Shown here one piece after another: positions 47,220-58,944 of a stretch of 64,000 nt of DNA. Source of the DNA: Sistotremastrum niveocremeum HHB9708 (Eukaryota > Basidiomycota > Agaricomycetes > Sistotremastrales > Sistotremastraceae); contig KV419401.1 of the NCBI GenBank assembly GCA_001630475.1, forward strand, positions 496,001 to 560,000, written 5' to 3'. Both the position numbers and the translations under genes were made by a program. Under the pieces are notes generated by a model. That model was not told the origin of the DNA. It saw only the letters and a program-made list of their open reading frames with translations, and ran no database searches. Each line of letters opens with the position of its first letter. The stretch's first letter is position 1.

Positions 47220-47891
47220 CAGTGATGGTAAGGTCGCGGGCTAAGCGAGAGCAGCCGACCTTTGGACGCGACCTTACCGAAAGGTCTAACGGAAAGTCAA
47301 ACGACTTTAGTCACGTGGAGGCCTTTGCGGCAACTTCCGTCATGTATAGGCGCTCAAATTTGTCATCCTTTTTCTCAGTCGCGAGCTTACATAATGTATT
47401 TTACCCTTTTTGCCACTGGCTCGCGCTAGTCGTTCTGGACTTGTTGTAGGGGGTGGGGGGAAGTTGCTGGCGTACACGTCTTTAAAATAGTGCGATTTTT
47501 GCACTTTAGCAGAAGAAGAAATGATATATGAGCTGCTGGATTGGGATGCTGATGACGAAAAGATACCGAGATTGCTATAGACAATGGAGTGCACGATTTA
47601 TTGAGTCCACAGCATGTATTTACATAGCCTAGTGTACCTAATTCAGAGAGCCAATTGAAACGAAAGTTCAAATGCGAGGTCGAACACGTTGATGAGGCCG
47701 AGTTGCCTATTAGGGGAACGGCATCATTCGGCAACGGAGGTTGCCTCTCTATATCCGAGATTTATTGTTTTCGAATGGCAGAGGTCACGTGAAAAAGATT
47801 ACCATTTCGGGCAAAGGTCGCGACCTTATTTTTGGACCTTATCGAAAAGCGGGGCGACCTTTCGGTAAAGTCCGCGACCTTACCATCACTG
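47220..47891. mobile_element. Non-autonomous hAT-type DNA transposon (MITE), 672 bp
   Basis: The ends are inverted repeats matching at 22 of 23 positions (47220-47242 and 47869-47891), beginning CAGTGATGGTAAGGTCGCGG. The 5'-CAGTG terminus and the 8-bp duplication (CTATGTTG) are hallmarks of the hAT superfamily. Inside each end are several subterminal copies of a GGTCGCG/CGACCTT motif in both orientations, for example near 47256-47290 and 47814-47880. Such motifs are typical transposase-binding sites in hAT elements. The interior has no transposase frame, so movement would need an enzyme in trans. The perfect duplication and near-identical termini suggest a recent insertion. Confidence 0.9.
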
Positions 47892-47899
47892 CTATGTTG
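47892..47899. repeat. 8-bp target-site duplication, right copy
   Basis: CTATGTTG directly follows the right terminus of the hAT-type element, identical to 47212-47219. Confidence 0.9.
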
Positions 47900-48224
47900 A
47901 GATTCTTGAGAACTGATACTACGCCGGCGCCGCCATTACCACGGACAACCATGATGTCTGCAACATCCTAGACTCTGCTCGGTGGCGATTCGACGCGCAC
48001 TTTCGTGTCAAGCTGATGCGCCAGTTGCACCTGGGCGGATGAAATGAAGAAGTATGCCACATAACAACTAATAGCGGCGATACGAGTTCTGATGGGCACT
48101 CACTGGCAGGCACTTACTGCATGTGGTTCCATCCCAGATCAATCGAGATGGCCAGTGGTAAACTACTTATAACTATGGGTGTAGGATGATCGTCGGACTG
48201 TGGCAGGCCCATACGGTACTATCT

Positions 48225-49805
48225 ATGAATACTGTGCCCGTCGTCGAGGACACTCATTTTCATGAGATACTCACGCCGTTCATGCCGCGGGCGGCCATGT
48301 CTAACGACGTCACTCAAATACGTTCGCTCGAAACGCCCGGTCCTCCAAATCCTATCCTGATTTCCGCTTTCGCTTTACTTCTGACGGCTCAAGTGGGGCT
48401 GACGTTCCTTCTTCTCACACTCCTACTTATCAAAATTCGACGGGCTCTTGCCTTTTATAATTTCATTTTCATCACATGGGTCTCGACCCCTATATATCTA
48501 CTTCTGTGAGTTCAATTCCTGTGAATTCCAGCCTTCGACAGCAATTGTTGAGTTTCAGCGTTAGATTCTATACCAAGCAATATCAAGTACCCCATGTTCC
48601 TGAAGATATCTGTGCCGCTCAGGCTATATTGAAACATGGAGTTGACTCTGCGTCTGTTATGATGCCTCCATCGAAACTTTGATGATCCTGAATGATTTTA
48701 CAGCTTTCTCAGCGCGCTCTTCTTGCTGGCACTTGAGGTGCTTGCTTTCAGACCTTTTCGAGTAACTTAACTCAAAAGTCTCTAGTCCTGGAAGTTGGCT
48801 AAACATGGGACATCGGATCCGCCTACAGTTAGTCTTTGGAGAATCCTGGTAAGACACTTACGATTTTGGACAACAGGTGGGATTAATGCTCTCCAGGTCA
48901 TTGCACTACCGTATGCCAGCTTTCTCGTTTCCTCCCTTGCAATTTTTATAGTAAGCTCCCATTCTTGTACTCGTTATGAGTGCTAACCGCTGGATCAATA
49001 GCGTGGCAAAACCTCATCGGCGAGTAAATATGATGTTGTGCAATATTCTTTCTATTGCACATTGGAGGGGAACGCAACACTGTATACTGGCTTTCAATTG
49101 CGTCATCTGCGAGATTAACATGAAATGCCTAGAAATTCCATTGGAAACGTTGAATATACACTCATAATGCTGGGCACGGTATTCTGTGAAGGTCGGTCGT
49201 TGGATAGGGGCGGTGGTGATATACTGATGGTAGCTATACAGTGAGCACCGCCCTTGTCTACAGGAAGATGAAGAAGTTGGCAGCAAACATCGTCAAGAAT
49301 GACTTGGGATTTTCAGCTTTTGTTCGTCTTGGTGTCTTCACCTTCTGGCTCTCAATTGGGTAAGAACAGGTCACAATTCCAACGATCTCTACTGAACCAG
49401 GCGCCCAACCTATTTAGTCTCGTTAGCACCGCTTCAGGGTTCGTGATTCCCTTGAGCAAGCTGTCGGTCCCAAGAGATATATCGTTGTTCATCCTAGTTA
49501 CAAGTGAGTACCAAACTCCATTAAAAACACCCGTGTCTAAACGCACCAAAGCGCCGCTCATGGTTTTCCTGGTTTTCTCAACTCAGAATGTGAGTCGTCT
49601 GATCGTTGATCTCTCCATGATACCATAACCGTCTCTTAAGGACATAATTTCGTTCATGTTTCGTTGCCGACCTGGAAGAAGATCAACCAAACGATCCGCG
49701 GAAGTCTCTTCCTCGTCTGGGAGTTTGATTATCGAAACCGAGCAGATCACCTTCAGTACTCCAGATGAGTCAGGATATGTGCGAAATGACGAAGATCATG
49801 TATAG
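48225..49805 (+). CDS. Multi-pass membrane protein, module unit 1
   Basis: A multi-exon gene starting at Met 48225; the start aligns with that of the unit-2 paralog. Exon 1 gives a ~40-residue N-terminal tail, then LETPGPPNPILISAFALLLT and a long hydrophobic segment, then FYNFIFITWVSTPIYLL. Later exons add FYTKQYQV, an ILKHGVDSA loop and further hydrophobic helices. The last exon (from about 49641) encodes a hydrophilic Ser/Glu-rich tail (RRSTKRSAEVSSSSG) ending at 49805. The pattern of about seven short hydrophobic segments with a cytosolic tail is receptor-like. It is not a recognisable STE3 pheromone receptor, and I know it only as an agaricomycete-type membrane family. It faces an F-box gene tail to tail. 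Confidence 0.7.
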
Positions 49806-50226
49806 CACCATGTGTATATCTCGCTCAGAAGCATAACAAGCAAACTTGTCAATTTGTAAGAACGATTCTTCTTGATGCTTGGACGCAAGATTGGAGGATG
49901 ATCATATAACGGAATCAATACGGAAAGTGCGTCCGATAAGTCCGAGTTGAACTTGATCATCTCAGCCGAAGCGCCAAATCTGCTTCCGTGTTCTGCTATC
50001 AAGCTTCCTGGATGATGAAGCAGATAATGACGACGTTCACAGTGATGCGTGATGTTTGCTGTCTTTCGGACTGGATGACGCAAAGGAAACGATGCTGAGA
50101 CATGAAATCATAACGATTTTCATTTGCGTAAGATTCGAGACTTCAGCGCAGTTACATGTGTTCCCCGAAAGCCAACCATGCGTTACTTGTTGCGAATGGC
50201 GCGCAGCTAAACCCTCCGTACCTCAG
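49806..50226. other. Convergent 3' region between membrane protein and F-box gene, unit 1
   Basis: No gene seen. It resembles 54141-54554 in unit 2 over part of its length, for example a TTCTCAGCCGAAGCGGCAAG-like string near 49960 and 54320. Confidence 0.5.
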
Positions 50227-51517
50227 TCAAAGTACTCTCACAAGACGTCGATACCTATCCTTCTCTTCCTGCTCAATCAGCTCATAGATTCTTGGATTCG
50301 AATCCAAACCAGAGTTAGACGCGGAAGCAGACTCAGGAGTCGATCCTGATCGAAGTGTTCTGATGCATCTTCGCAAAGCTGGGAAAAGAAGTGGAAGAGC
50401 GATAACAGCTTCATCAGCTCTTAGATCACCGGATATTTGGGAGTTGGCATCTGTGACGCCAATGTGGGTAAGTCTGGGCAAACAAGATATTTCTGGGGAG
50501 CCCGATAAGCCTCGGAGGAAATCCTGTTGATGGACGGAACGCGAGTGAGGAAATGCTGACTTCAAAAGAATGAGTTTCGCTTACGATAGAATTTACATCG
50601 ATCTGCAACCCGGACAGCTCCTGAAGATTGGGGAAACAATCTGTGAGGAGCTTCAAAACGTCCTCGCGGAATGAAACATCCCAACAAAGGTCCAACCTTT
50701 CGATATTTGGAAAGCACTCGAGACATTCGATATACATCATAAATCGCGGCGTGAGCGCAAAGGATGGATGAGGTTGTTGCGGATGCAGAGTAATGGCGCT
50801 CAGATGAGGCCATGTGAGAAACTTTGCAGCATCCGATTGCCCTCCTGTGTATGCTCGCAAACGAGGGAGAAATTGGGCGCTGTCAAGCATTCCCCAATCA
50901 AGTCCTCGTTCCATTTGCGGATAGAAGTGAATGCCCAGATCTTCGATCGTCGGATGACGCAGTAGGAAATTTTTTGTGTTGGAGAGAGCCGGGTTGGGCG
51001 GGGGAAATAACATCGGCATCGAGATGAGCGCACTGATTTGCAGAAGTTCAAGATGAAAGTAGGATAAATGTGGGATGTCAAGTGTCAGGAAAGCTTTTAC
51101 GAAGCTTCGAAGCCCGTGCCCTACGCCGGTGTCATCAAATACGTGAATCCTGACTTCTTCCAACGAGAGGAGTGACGCATGCCGAATGATTTGTAGTAGT
51201 TGTGGAGGATGGACTATATAGTCCTCTCGGTCTCCTTGTATGGAGATGCAGCGGATATGACGATAATATCCTTTCCGTACAAGCAGTCCAAGTTTGAGGT
51301 CTGCCTCCCGTTCATCGTCCCACCAATCCAGGAGAACCACCTCCCACAGAACACGCGTAGCCTCCACATGCCACATCCTCGACACCCTCGAAAGAGTCAC
51401 CAGATCCCTCTCCTCTCTCCTAATCACGGATTTATGAGTTTTGGTGATCCTCTGTAGACCACCGACTGGGCGTAGGAAGGAAGCTATCTTGCCACAGATC
51501 TCGGGAGGCAGACTCAT
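50227..51517 (-). CDS. F-box protein, module unit 1
   Basis: Two exons (50585-51517 and 50227-50523, complement) join to 409 aa. The N-terminus LPPEICGKIASFLRPVGG, with LSRVSRMWHVEATRVLWE further on, is an F-box that would bind Skp1 in an SCF ubiquitin ligase. The rest has irregular Leu-rich repeats (FLLRHPTIEDLGIHF, LTWPHLSAITLH, FPNIERLDLCW) and ends in a charged helix (YELIEQEEKDRYRRLVRVL). Such repeats usually bind substrate. The target is unknown. It is a close paralog of 54555-55843, with the same intron position and a second exon of identical length (297 nt). Confidence 0.85.
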
Positions 51518-52484
51518 GATTGATATCGGGCCTCAAATGACCTATGAGAGTCAATAAGCAATGGTCGACGCGTGAAAAGTTACGAGTGAGTAGCAAACTC
51601 CATCAAAAGAACATGTCCGAACGCACGTTACGCACCGAAGCGCCGCTCACGGTTTCCCGGTTTTTCCAACTCAGAATGGTCGTCATATTCTATAATTATT
51701 TTTGTGGCCAGAGCGTATGGATATAGCCGCTAGTGTATGCAGTAGTAATCCTTACAAGCCCCATTCTTGCGCGAATCCCAGCATGAAGCATGAGTACTAC
51801 CGGTAGTCGGTAGGTCACAATCAATATACAAGTCCCTAAAGTAAGAGCCAAGAGCCTCTCAACGATCCTTGTACGATGATCAACAAGATGGACAGATGAA
51901 CAGCGATGCTTACATTTTAGGAATATCTTTAGTTGGTGTTGGTTACTGCCCAATCAGCCTGCCTGATCCCGTTTGACCTCGTTAGCAATAACGGCATCGT
52001 CCGCGCGCATCAGCGCTCCCTATTCGTTTCGCAGAAATTCTATCCTAGAGAACATTTCTGTCTACTCACAATCTGGTCTGCATGCCACCTTCTATATGAC
52101 CTCGCGATGTTGGAGTAAATACAGTATTATCCTATCTTGGCAACAACTGTTCCAGCCATGTTGACGCGTGATTGAAATTCTCAACACTGGAATTGTCGGT
52201 CATTCGACGTGCACGTTTGATCTGCGTTACGCCAGTGTACCGCTTCATGGTTACGAGTGATGTCGAGGGGGGAAAGAACTCGTGCAGTAATGCTCTGGCT
52301 CGTGACGCTTGTATCATCAGCGAGTCGGACGGGAGTTCAGCAGATAAGCGGGTACGTACGTATACTGGGACTGTGAGGGGTGCTGATATCACAGTTTTGC
52401 GGAACATTAAAGGAGTCATATCATGGTAATGGCATCTGTGAGTCTGAGCTAACCCTCACACCGTGGCAGGCCCCTCCAGCACCT
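51518..52484. other. Inter-unit spacer with membrane-protein relic
   Basis: Holds a short relic of the membrane-protein gene (see 51574-51681). Beyond it, no gene is supported up to the start of unit 2. Confidence 0.5.
51574..51681 (+). pseudogene. Relic fragment of the membrane-protein gene (third copy)
   Basis: About 105 bp align with 49491-49600 of unit 1. The shared region includes CAAACTCCAT..AAAA, a GAAGCGCCGCTCACGGTTT-like stretch and CAACTCAGAATG. This corresponds to the exon just before the tail exon of the membrane-protein gene. Nothing else of the gene is recognisable around it, so it is a remnant of an older or incomplete copy. It is closer to unit 1 than to unit 2. Confidence 0.6.
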
Positions 52485-54140
52485 ATGGATGCTACGTCCG
52501 TCGTCAGCAAGTCTCGCGGCCTTACTCGAGCTGGTAGCTATGGCCTACTCCCGGGCCCGCCGATGTCAACGGCAGTCATGTATGAAAACGGTATCCAAAT
52601 ACGTGACCTTGAAACACCCGGTCCTCCAAATCCTATTCTACTCTCCGCTTTCGCTCTACTCCTGACTGCACAAATTGGGTTAACACTCCTCCTTCTTACA
52701 ATTGTACTGGCTAAGATTCAACGCTCTCCCGCGTTTTATAATTTCGTCTTCATAACATGGGTGTCACTTCCCATCTATTTACTCCTGTGAGTCTTGAGTA
52801 GCTTGAGTCTTGTTGGTGCAGTCTGTCAACATTTGACACTGATCCTTCTAGATTTTATACAAAACAATATCAGGTACTGCATGTCCGTCTGGATATCTGC
52901 GCTGTTCAAGCCATATTGAAACACGGGGTTGATTCTGCGTATGTCATCGTTCTACCCTTGTGGAATGTCGTTGTCATAATTCTGAACATTTTCGACAGCT
53001 TTGTTTGCGCGCTATTGATGCTTGCCCTGGAGGTGCTTCATCATGCCTTCATTCCCGTCTGACAAGGTCATCATGCTGGACCTACTGATATGTAGTGTTG
53101 GTGGTCGCTTAAATATGGAACATATGACATCAAAATGACCAGGCTTCGAAAGAACTTAGTAAGATACTGTTGAGATCCTGGTGACTTTGTCAACGTGGAA
53201 TTTTCTAGATTCTCATACTACCATATGCCCACTTCATTGCTTTCTCGGCGGCAATTGCTCTTGTAAGCGCCCAAGGTCTCCTTCTTCTTATTTGTTTTCT
53301 GACGATACGGCAGCTTGGGACAATGAGCAATATATATGTGACCCCGCAAATCAATGTATATGTGATTGTGTCCTATTCCTTTTACTGTACCCTGGGCAAC
53401 GATTTGATGTAAGTAGTATTTGGCCAGTACCGTCTTGTAGATTAACGTGATGCTCTCCATAGATCCAATATTCAAGCCGCCGAAATCGCACTCCTTGTTC
53501 TTGCTACATTTTTCTATGAAGGTGATTTATCCAATGCTCTTTGCCTTATATTGCTAGAAGATACGCAGTGAGGACGGGGCTCCTATATCGGAAGATGCGG
53601 AAAGCAAGGATGAACATGAAGATCAATGATAAATGGGCCTTTTCCGTTTTTGTGCGCCTAAGTTTTTGCACTTTGTGGCAAATGATTGGGTACGAGTGCA
53701 CTTCGATTGCAGCGATTTCAGCTAACTCGGCCGCCAAACATACACCCAGTCTGCTTAACACCGCTTCAGGGCTTTTGGTACGCTTCAGCAATCTGACTGT
53801 CTTAAGAGATGATATCTCATTGTTCGTCTTGGTCACGAGTAAGCTTTGTCGTCAAACAAAAGAAAAACAAGTCTAAACAACACCGAAGCACCACTGATAG
53901 TTCTCGTGATTTTTTCAACCCAGAAAGTGAGTTCCTTGACCCTTGGCTCCTTCTCATGTCCCAAATATATCTTTTCAGGATATTTTAATGGCTTGGCGTT
54001 GTCGTTGGCGAGAGACGCGGTCCTCTGAATCAACGCTGGGATTATCGACGTTTGAAACGTGTGAGCTCACCAGTCTGCACATGACATTCAGAGTTCCGGA
54101 TGGGTCAGAATCTCTACGAGACGGAGGGGAGTCTGTATAA
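52485..54140 (+). CDS. Multi-pass membrane protein, module unit 2
   Basis: A multi-exon gene starting at Met 52485. Exon 1 (52485-52786) encodes a longer N-terminal tail than unit 1, then LETPGPPNPILLSAFALLLT, a long hydrophobic helix and FVFITWVSLPIYLLL. The next exon begins FYTKQYQVLHVRLDICAVQA. Further hydrophobic exons follow, including ILPYAHFIAFSAAIAL near 53214-53262. The tail exon begins near 53980 with DILMAWRCRWRETRSSESTL and ends at 54140. It is colinear with unit 1 throughout. Exon ends in the middle were not all fixed, so internal borders are approximate. The hydrophilic tail is Ser-rich and diverged between copies. The function is unknown. Confidence 0.7.
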
Positions 54141-54554
54141 CAGCTTATGATGTCGCTTGAGCATTGTATAATGCATTGGAATGAAGCGTTTGATACTATT
54201 CTGAGTGATTCTAGAGAGGAGCGGTGCTCGACCACTGACAACCGGCCACTCGACAATTTTTTCGATGATCGACGATGACGGGAGCATTTCGGCGGATACG
54301 TCCGATACGTCCGACATTTTCTCAGCCGAAGCGGCAAGTCTGCTTCCGTGTCTTCTCGTCCAAGATGACGGAGTAAGCAGTGACGACGTTCAGAACGGTG
54401 AGTGATAATTGCTATCGTTTGAAGTGTATGACGCAAGGGACAAGAAGCTGATACATGTGATCATAGCAGTCATGACCCAAAAGGCGACAATGTTACGTTA
54501 TTTGCAAAGGACCCATACCTAGAGTCAATGAAATAAAACCCCTTCACAACCGAG
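54141..54554. other. Convergent 3' region between membrane protein and F-box gene, unit 2
   Basis: No gene seen; partly colinear with 49806-50226. Confidence 0.5.
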
Positions 54555-55843
54555 TCATGAAACTCTCACAAGACGTCGATACCTATCCTGTTCTTCCTGC
54601 CCAATCAGCTCATAGAGCCTCTGATTCAAATCCAACCCAGCGTCAGACGCAGAAGCAGACGCAGAACTCGACCCTGATCGAAGCGTCCTTGTGCATCTTC
54701 GCAAAGCTGGGAAAAGAAGTGGAAGAGCGATAACAGCTTTATCAGCTCTTAGATCTCCGGATATTTGTGAGTTGGCATCTGTGACGGCGATGTGGGTGAG
54801 GTTGGGCAGGTAGGATATTTTTTGGGAGGTTGATAAACTTCTGAGGAAATCCTGTCGATGGGCGAGTCAGCGAATGCTGACTTCGAAAAAATAAGAGTTT
54901 CGCTTACGATAGAGTTTTGATCGATCAGCAACCCGCTCAACTCTTGAAGATTGGGGAAGCAATCCGTGAGGACCTTCAAGACGTCCCCTCGGAACAAGAC
55001 ACCCCAACAGAGTTCCACTTTTTGCACATTCGGGACCACCCCAAGGCATTCAATATATGATATAAATCGTGAGTTGAGCGAAAAGGAAGGGTGAGGTTGT
55101 TCGGGATACAGAGTGATGGCGCTCAAATGAGGCCACGTGAGAAACTTCGCAGCGTCCGATTGTCCCCCAGTGTACGCCCGTAAACGAGGAAGAAACTGAG
55201 CGCTGTCAATCAAGCCCCAGTCGAGCCCTGGTTTCGATCGTGGATAGAGATGTATATCCAGATCCTCAATCGTCGGGTGGCGCAACAGAAACTGTTTCAC
55301 GTTGGAGAAAGGGGATGTGTTTTTGGAAAGTGATGTCGAGGTCATTTGTTGATGCTCAAGACGGAAGTAGGATAGCTGTGGGATGTCGAGGATGAGGAAT
55401 CCCTTCACGAAGCTTTCGATTTGGTGCCTTACGTCGTTCACGGTGTCGTCGATGACGTGCAGCATGACTTCTTCCAACGCAAGGGGTGACGCATCCCGAA
55501 GGACTTGTAATAGAAGTGAGGGATGGTCTGGATAGCCCAGCCGAAGGCCATCGATGTAGATGCAGCGGATATGGCGATAATATCCTTTCCGTACGAGGAG
55601 GTCGAGTTTGAGCTCTGCCTCGCGGTCTATGCCCCACCCTGCTCCCCACCAATCAAGGATGACCACCTCCCATAGCACGCGCGTGGCCTCTGTATGCCAC
55701 ATCCTCGAGACCTTTGAAAGAGTCACCAGATCTCTCTCTTCTCTCCTAATCACGGATTTATGGGTTTTCGCGATCCTCTGCAGACCGCCGCCTGGACGTA
55801 GGAACGCAGCTATCTTGCCACAGATCTCGGGAGGGAAACTCAT
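54555..55843 (-). CDS. F-box protein, module unit 2
   Basis: Two exons (54908-55843 and 54555-54851, complement) join to 410 aa. The F-box is at the N-terminus (FPPEICGKIAAFLRPGGG with VSRMWHTEATRVLWE downstream). The Leu-rich region keeps FLLRHPTIEDLDIHLYP, LPRLRAYTGGQSDAAKFLTW and FPNLQELSGLLI, close to unit 1. The intron lies at the same site and exon 2 has the same length in both copies. The most variable part is the middle, near residues 165-185. It probably acts as an SCF substrate receptor of unknown target. The region just 5' of the start is conserved with unit 1 for about 40 bp and then diverges. Confidence 0.85.
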
Positions 55844-56526
55844 AATCGACCTTGTGCTTCAAATGACTTATGAGGGTCAATAAGCAATGTTCGACGCCTG
55901 AAAAGTGCTTTGGGCAGCGTCCCGAACGACGACGATGGTTATAGATGGAGTGCGCCCTGAATGGATGGATGGGGGTAGTGCATGAACGGCCGTCAACGGT
56001 CAATGATCACTCAATACGTTCATTAGACCCACAAACCGTTGCGACCGGAACTTAAGGGAGCGGTTTATATATACGAGGCACGACCCGAGGTGGTTAGGGT
56101 GTTGGTCGAATACGGTGCCGAGTTGAGCCTGCTGCCTGTCAGAGCACGTGGAATGGATTGCTTGAGGTGGTACCATCTGGGCGCTGGTGCACTCGGGTGG
56201 CCCAGCCGTCGACCACCAGTTGTCGGTATCGTTAATGATCGAGTCGGACCGCGCGCATAGTCAAAATCATGCGAGAGTTCGTTGACGAGCTTGAGAAACA
56301 AGCGCCCGCATTAGGATGAAGCAAAGATAGATTGCATTACGATGTACCGATTTGAGAACAGGATGTACTAGTATTAAAGTGAGGAGCATGCTCTATGGTA
56401 CAGTGCTAATAGAGTGTAGATAATTATAATAAGAGATCTGTGCCGGAGAAATAGGATTATTGGAAATGAGAGTGATTCAATTCATGAGCGCCGTGAAATA
56501 GGGAAAGATGGTCACGAGAGCAGTCA
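55844..56526. other. Intergenic, no gene seen
   Basis: 5' flank of the unit-2 F-box gene and 3' flank of the MFS gene. A TGGTTAGGGT string near 56090 recalls a tRNA A-box, but no fitting B-box or cloverleaf follows. Confidence 0.5.
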
Positions 56527-58486
56527 TCACGAGCTGGCAAAGCGCGAATGTTGACGCAATCTAGCACCGTATTTAAAGAACAAGAATCTAAAGGCGTTCG
56601 TCAATCGTCAATGATCATGCTGGGGTTGAAAGCAAACACTCACGGTAACGGAGCCATGATAGTCGATAAACCAGCCAAAAGCGCAACAGCACCGACGGTC
56701 CCAAGCCGATCGAACATCGGAGTCGCGAACAGCGGGAACACCGCGGCAAACGAGCTCCTCAAAAAGCTATTACCAGCCATAGCACTCGCAGCATACATCC
56801 GATACGCAACCACGAGATACGTGAATACTGCGGTATACACGAAGACGATTCCTGAACCGAAGGGGATGGATGCGATGATAGGGACTATCCAGTGGACTTT
56901 TTTGTATGTTGTGAATGCCAGCCAGAATAGGGAGATGGGTACTAGGATTGCGCCGACGAAGCCTACGATGAGACGGGTTTCTGGGGGCGGTTTGCCATCA
57001 TACTTTTCGGCGCGTTTACGTTGGATTCTGCAGTATAGATGAGTGGGATAGCGACGGCGTCAGATCGGGTGACTTACTTGCGGAAAAAGGGCTGTGTTGC
57101 GATGGTACCAACCATGCCAATACCCATACCAAGGAAGGTGAGGCCGGTACTTTGTTCGTTGAATCCATGAACTTGTTCGAAAATGATGGGGAATGCCTGG
57201 AAAGTGAGGTAGAGGATGCCAAGAAGCAATGCGCTCCAGATATCCAGAAGTAGGGCCATCGGCTCAAAAGCAAGGATTTCTATGCAAGATCAGTTCGTGC
57301 ACCAATACCCGTAGAATATGCCAACACACCGAAAGGCTTATAGCAACTGATTATGACGGCCTGCAAGACGCTTCTGCCTCGGTTGTCCAATGGAGCATAG
57401 TAACCCTGGTCGCCAGTCTCTTTTCGAATCTTTGCGGCTTTGCGTTGACGCAAAACAGGCTCGTACGTTTCGGGAACCATCTGTATAGCTTGTCAGTACC
57501 GACAACCCAGTAGAGAAGGAGGGGGGCGTACCGTGGCGAGACAGATAAATTCAACAGCTTGCCAGATGAGGAGAGCGTAGTATGTCCACCGCCAAGTCGT
57601 GTTCTGAGACGATATGAGATTTTTAGGACACGAAAGTGAACGAGACTCACTTGGTTGATGAACCCAGAGAAGAGTGGTCCAATGATTGGCCCGAGGAAAG
57701 GACTCAAGGAATACATGGCCATCGGACTGAAGTCTCACGCGTCAGTCCGAATGCTTTGGGATAGATGGCAAGCTCGACTCACATAGCAACTTCATGATCC
57801 GCAAACAGGTCAGTGACGCTCCCTCCTGCCACACTCAAAAAAGCACTTCCGGAAAATCCACTGATAAATCGGAAGACAAAATGCACGGCTGCCCATCCAG
57901 AAATCAGAAAGGTGACAGATGAGCTAGCGTATGACGCACGAGCATTAGGCGCGAATGCCACACCGAAAGTCAAGACAAATAGGAAAAAGTACGAGGCGAT
58001 GTAGACTCTTGAACGTCCGAAATACTCGCTCATAGGGCCCAAAAGCAGCGGTCCTATTCCCAGACCCGCGATAAAAAGAGAGATGGAGAGGATGGCGACT
58101 TCATGTGATATTCCAAACGACTCTTGGAGACCTTTCTCAGTGAAACCGGCCTATCAAACTCAATCAGGGTTGATTTCGCGTACACGAAAGTCTGAACATA
58201 CCGCTGATGAGTCGCACGTCACGCAGATTGCTGCCGTGCATATGATAAAGAGACTGAGCCACTTTCTAGCTTTAGGTAACCTCTTGGGATCCTCTGACTG
58301 GTCCAAGAACACCTCCTTATCCTTGCCCTTCTCGTCACCAACCAAGGCACCAGCATTCGTTCCAATGAGGGTACTCGTATGACTTGGGGCCTGTGAGATT
58401 GCGGGTGTCATGGGTTGCGAGGCTGGGCTTTTTTCAAGGTCGCCGTCGTTTGGCATGGTCGTTAAATTCCGAGCGTCACGAGACAT
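56527..58486 (-). CDS. MFS transporter, DHA1-type multidrug/polyamine-like
   Basis: Eight exons join to 523 aa: 58202-58486, 57783-58150, 57651-57726, 57532-57603, 57330-57480, 57078-57279, 56644-57027 and 56527-56560 (complement). About 12 membrane helices are visible. The signature MSEYFGRSRVYIAS follows helix 2, and MAMYSLSPFLGPIIGPLFSG lies at helix 5. The central loop (VPETYEPVLRQRKAAKIRKE) and EPMALLLDIWSALLLGILYL open the second half. These are hallmarks of the fungal DHA1 drug:H+ antiporter group that includes Tpo1-like proteins. It sits in the plasma or vacuolar membrane by family. The substrate is unknown. A second Met (58456) could be the start. Confidence 0.9.
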
Positions 58487-58944
58487 TGAAAACGAGGAGG
58501 CTAGGTGTGTGCTGTTGGCTGAGAAGGCCTACAGCTTTTATAGAAACGGAAAGAGATAATGCGTGAATCATCTCCCCACGAAGTCCAACGACGCTATTCC
58601 GCTCCGCGCCAGACCGGCTAAACAGGATTAGTCACGAAATGTGACGTACCTGTAAGCAGCCTTATCGACGTTAGACGCCCGTCGATCGCTGAAGCACGCT
58701 TCTCATTCGCTTTCTCATTTGACGAAATAATTAATGCTGGTGGCATACTTCGGGCACTTCTTCGGATTTCTAGAGGGATTGTGGCTTGCAAACGATTTCT
58801 AAACGAACCGACGAATGACAAGCACTTAAGTCATCTATTTTCTAAGAAATACAGCAGATGACCAATATACCGTCCAATCGATGGCGAGGGAGAGAAGCAA
58901 AATCGAATAAAACAAGGGGAACAGTAACACATCGGCCCGATAAC
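58487..58944. other. Intergenic, no gene seen
   Basis: Upstream flank of the MFS gene and 3' flank of the IML2-like gene. Nothing recognised. Confidence 0.5.

Larger units (their letters stand above)
46913..47971 (+). pseudogene. Unknown gene fragment interrupted by a hAT-type element
   Basis: A plus-strand reading runs from about 46913 (EASLQRQELGLGESVVGIEV) to 47117 (HLEQLIFALTS) and ends at a GTGAGT donor. A matching acceptor (GGCACAG) ends at 47210. The exon that follows (AMLRFLRTDTTPAPPLP to a stop at 47969-47971) is split after 9 nt by the 672-bp element at 47220-47891. Taking the element with one target-site copy out leaves the frame open in that exon. The upstream part of the gene was not identified and the product is unrecognised. 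The gene is broken as it stands unless the element can be spliced out. Confidence 0.45.

Noticed and set aside
56080-56160. tRNA-like A-box string (TGGTTAGGGT)
   Set aside because: No B-box at the right distance and no cloverleaf can be drawn, so no tRNA is called.
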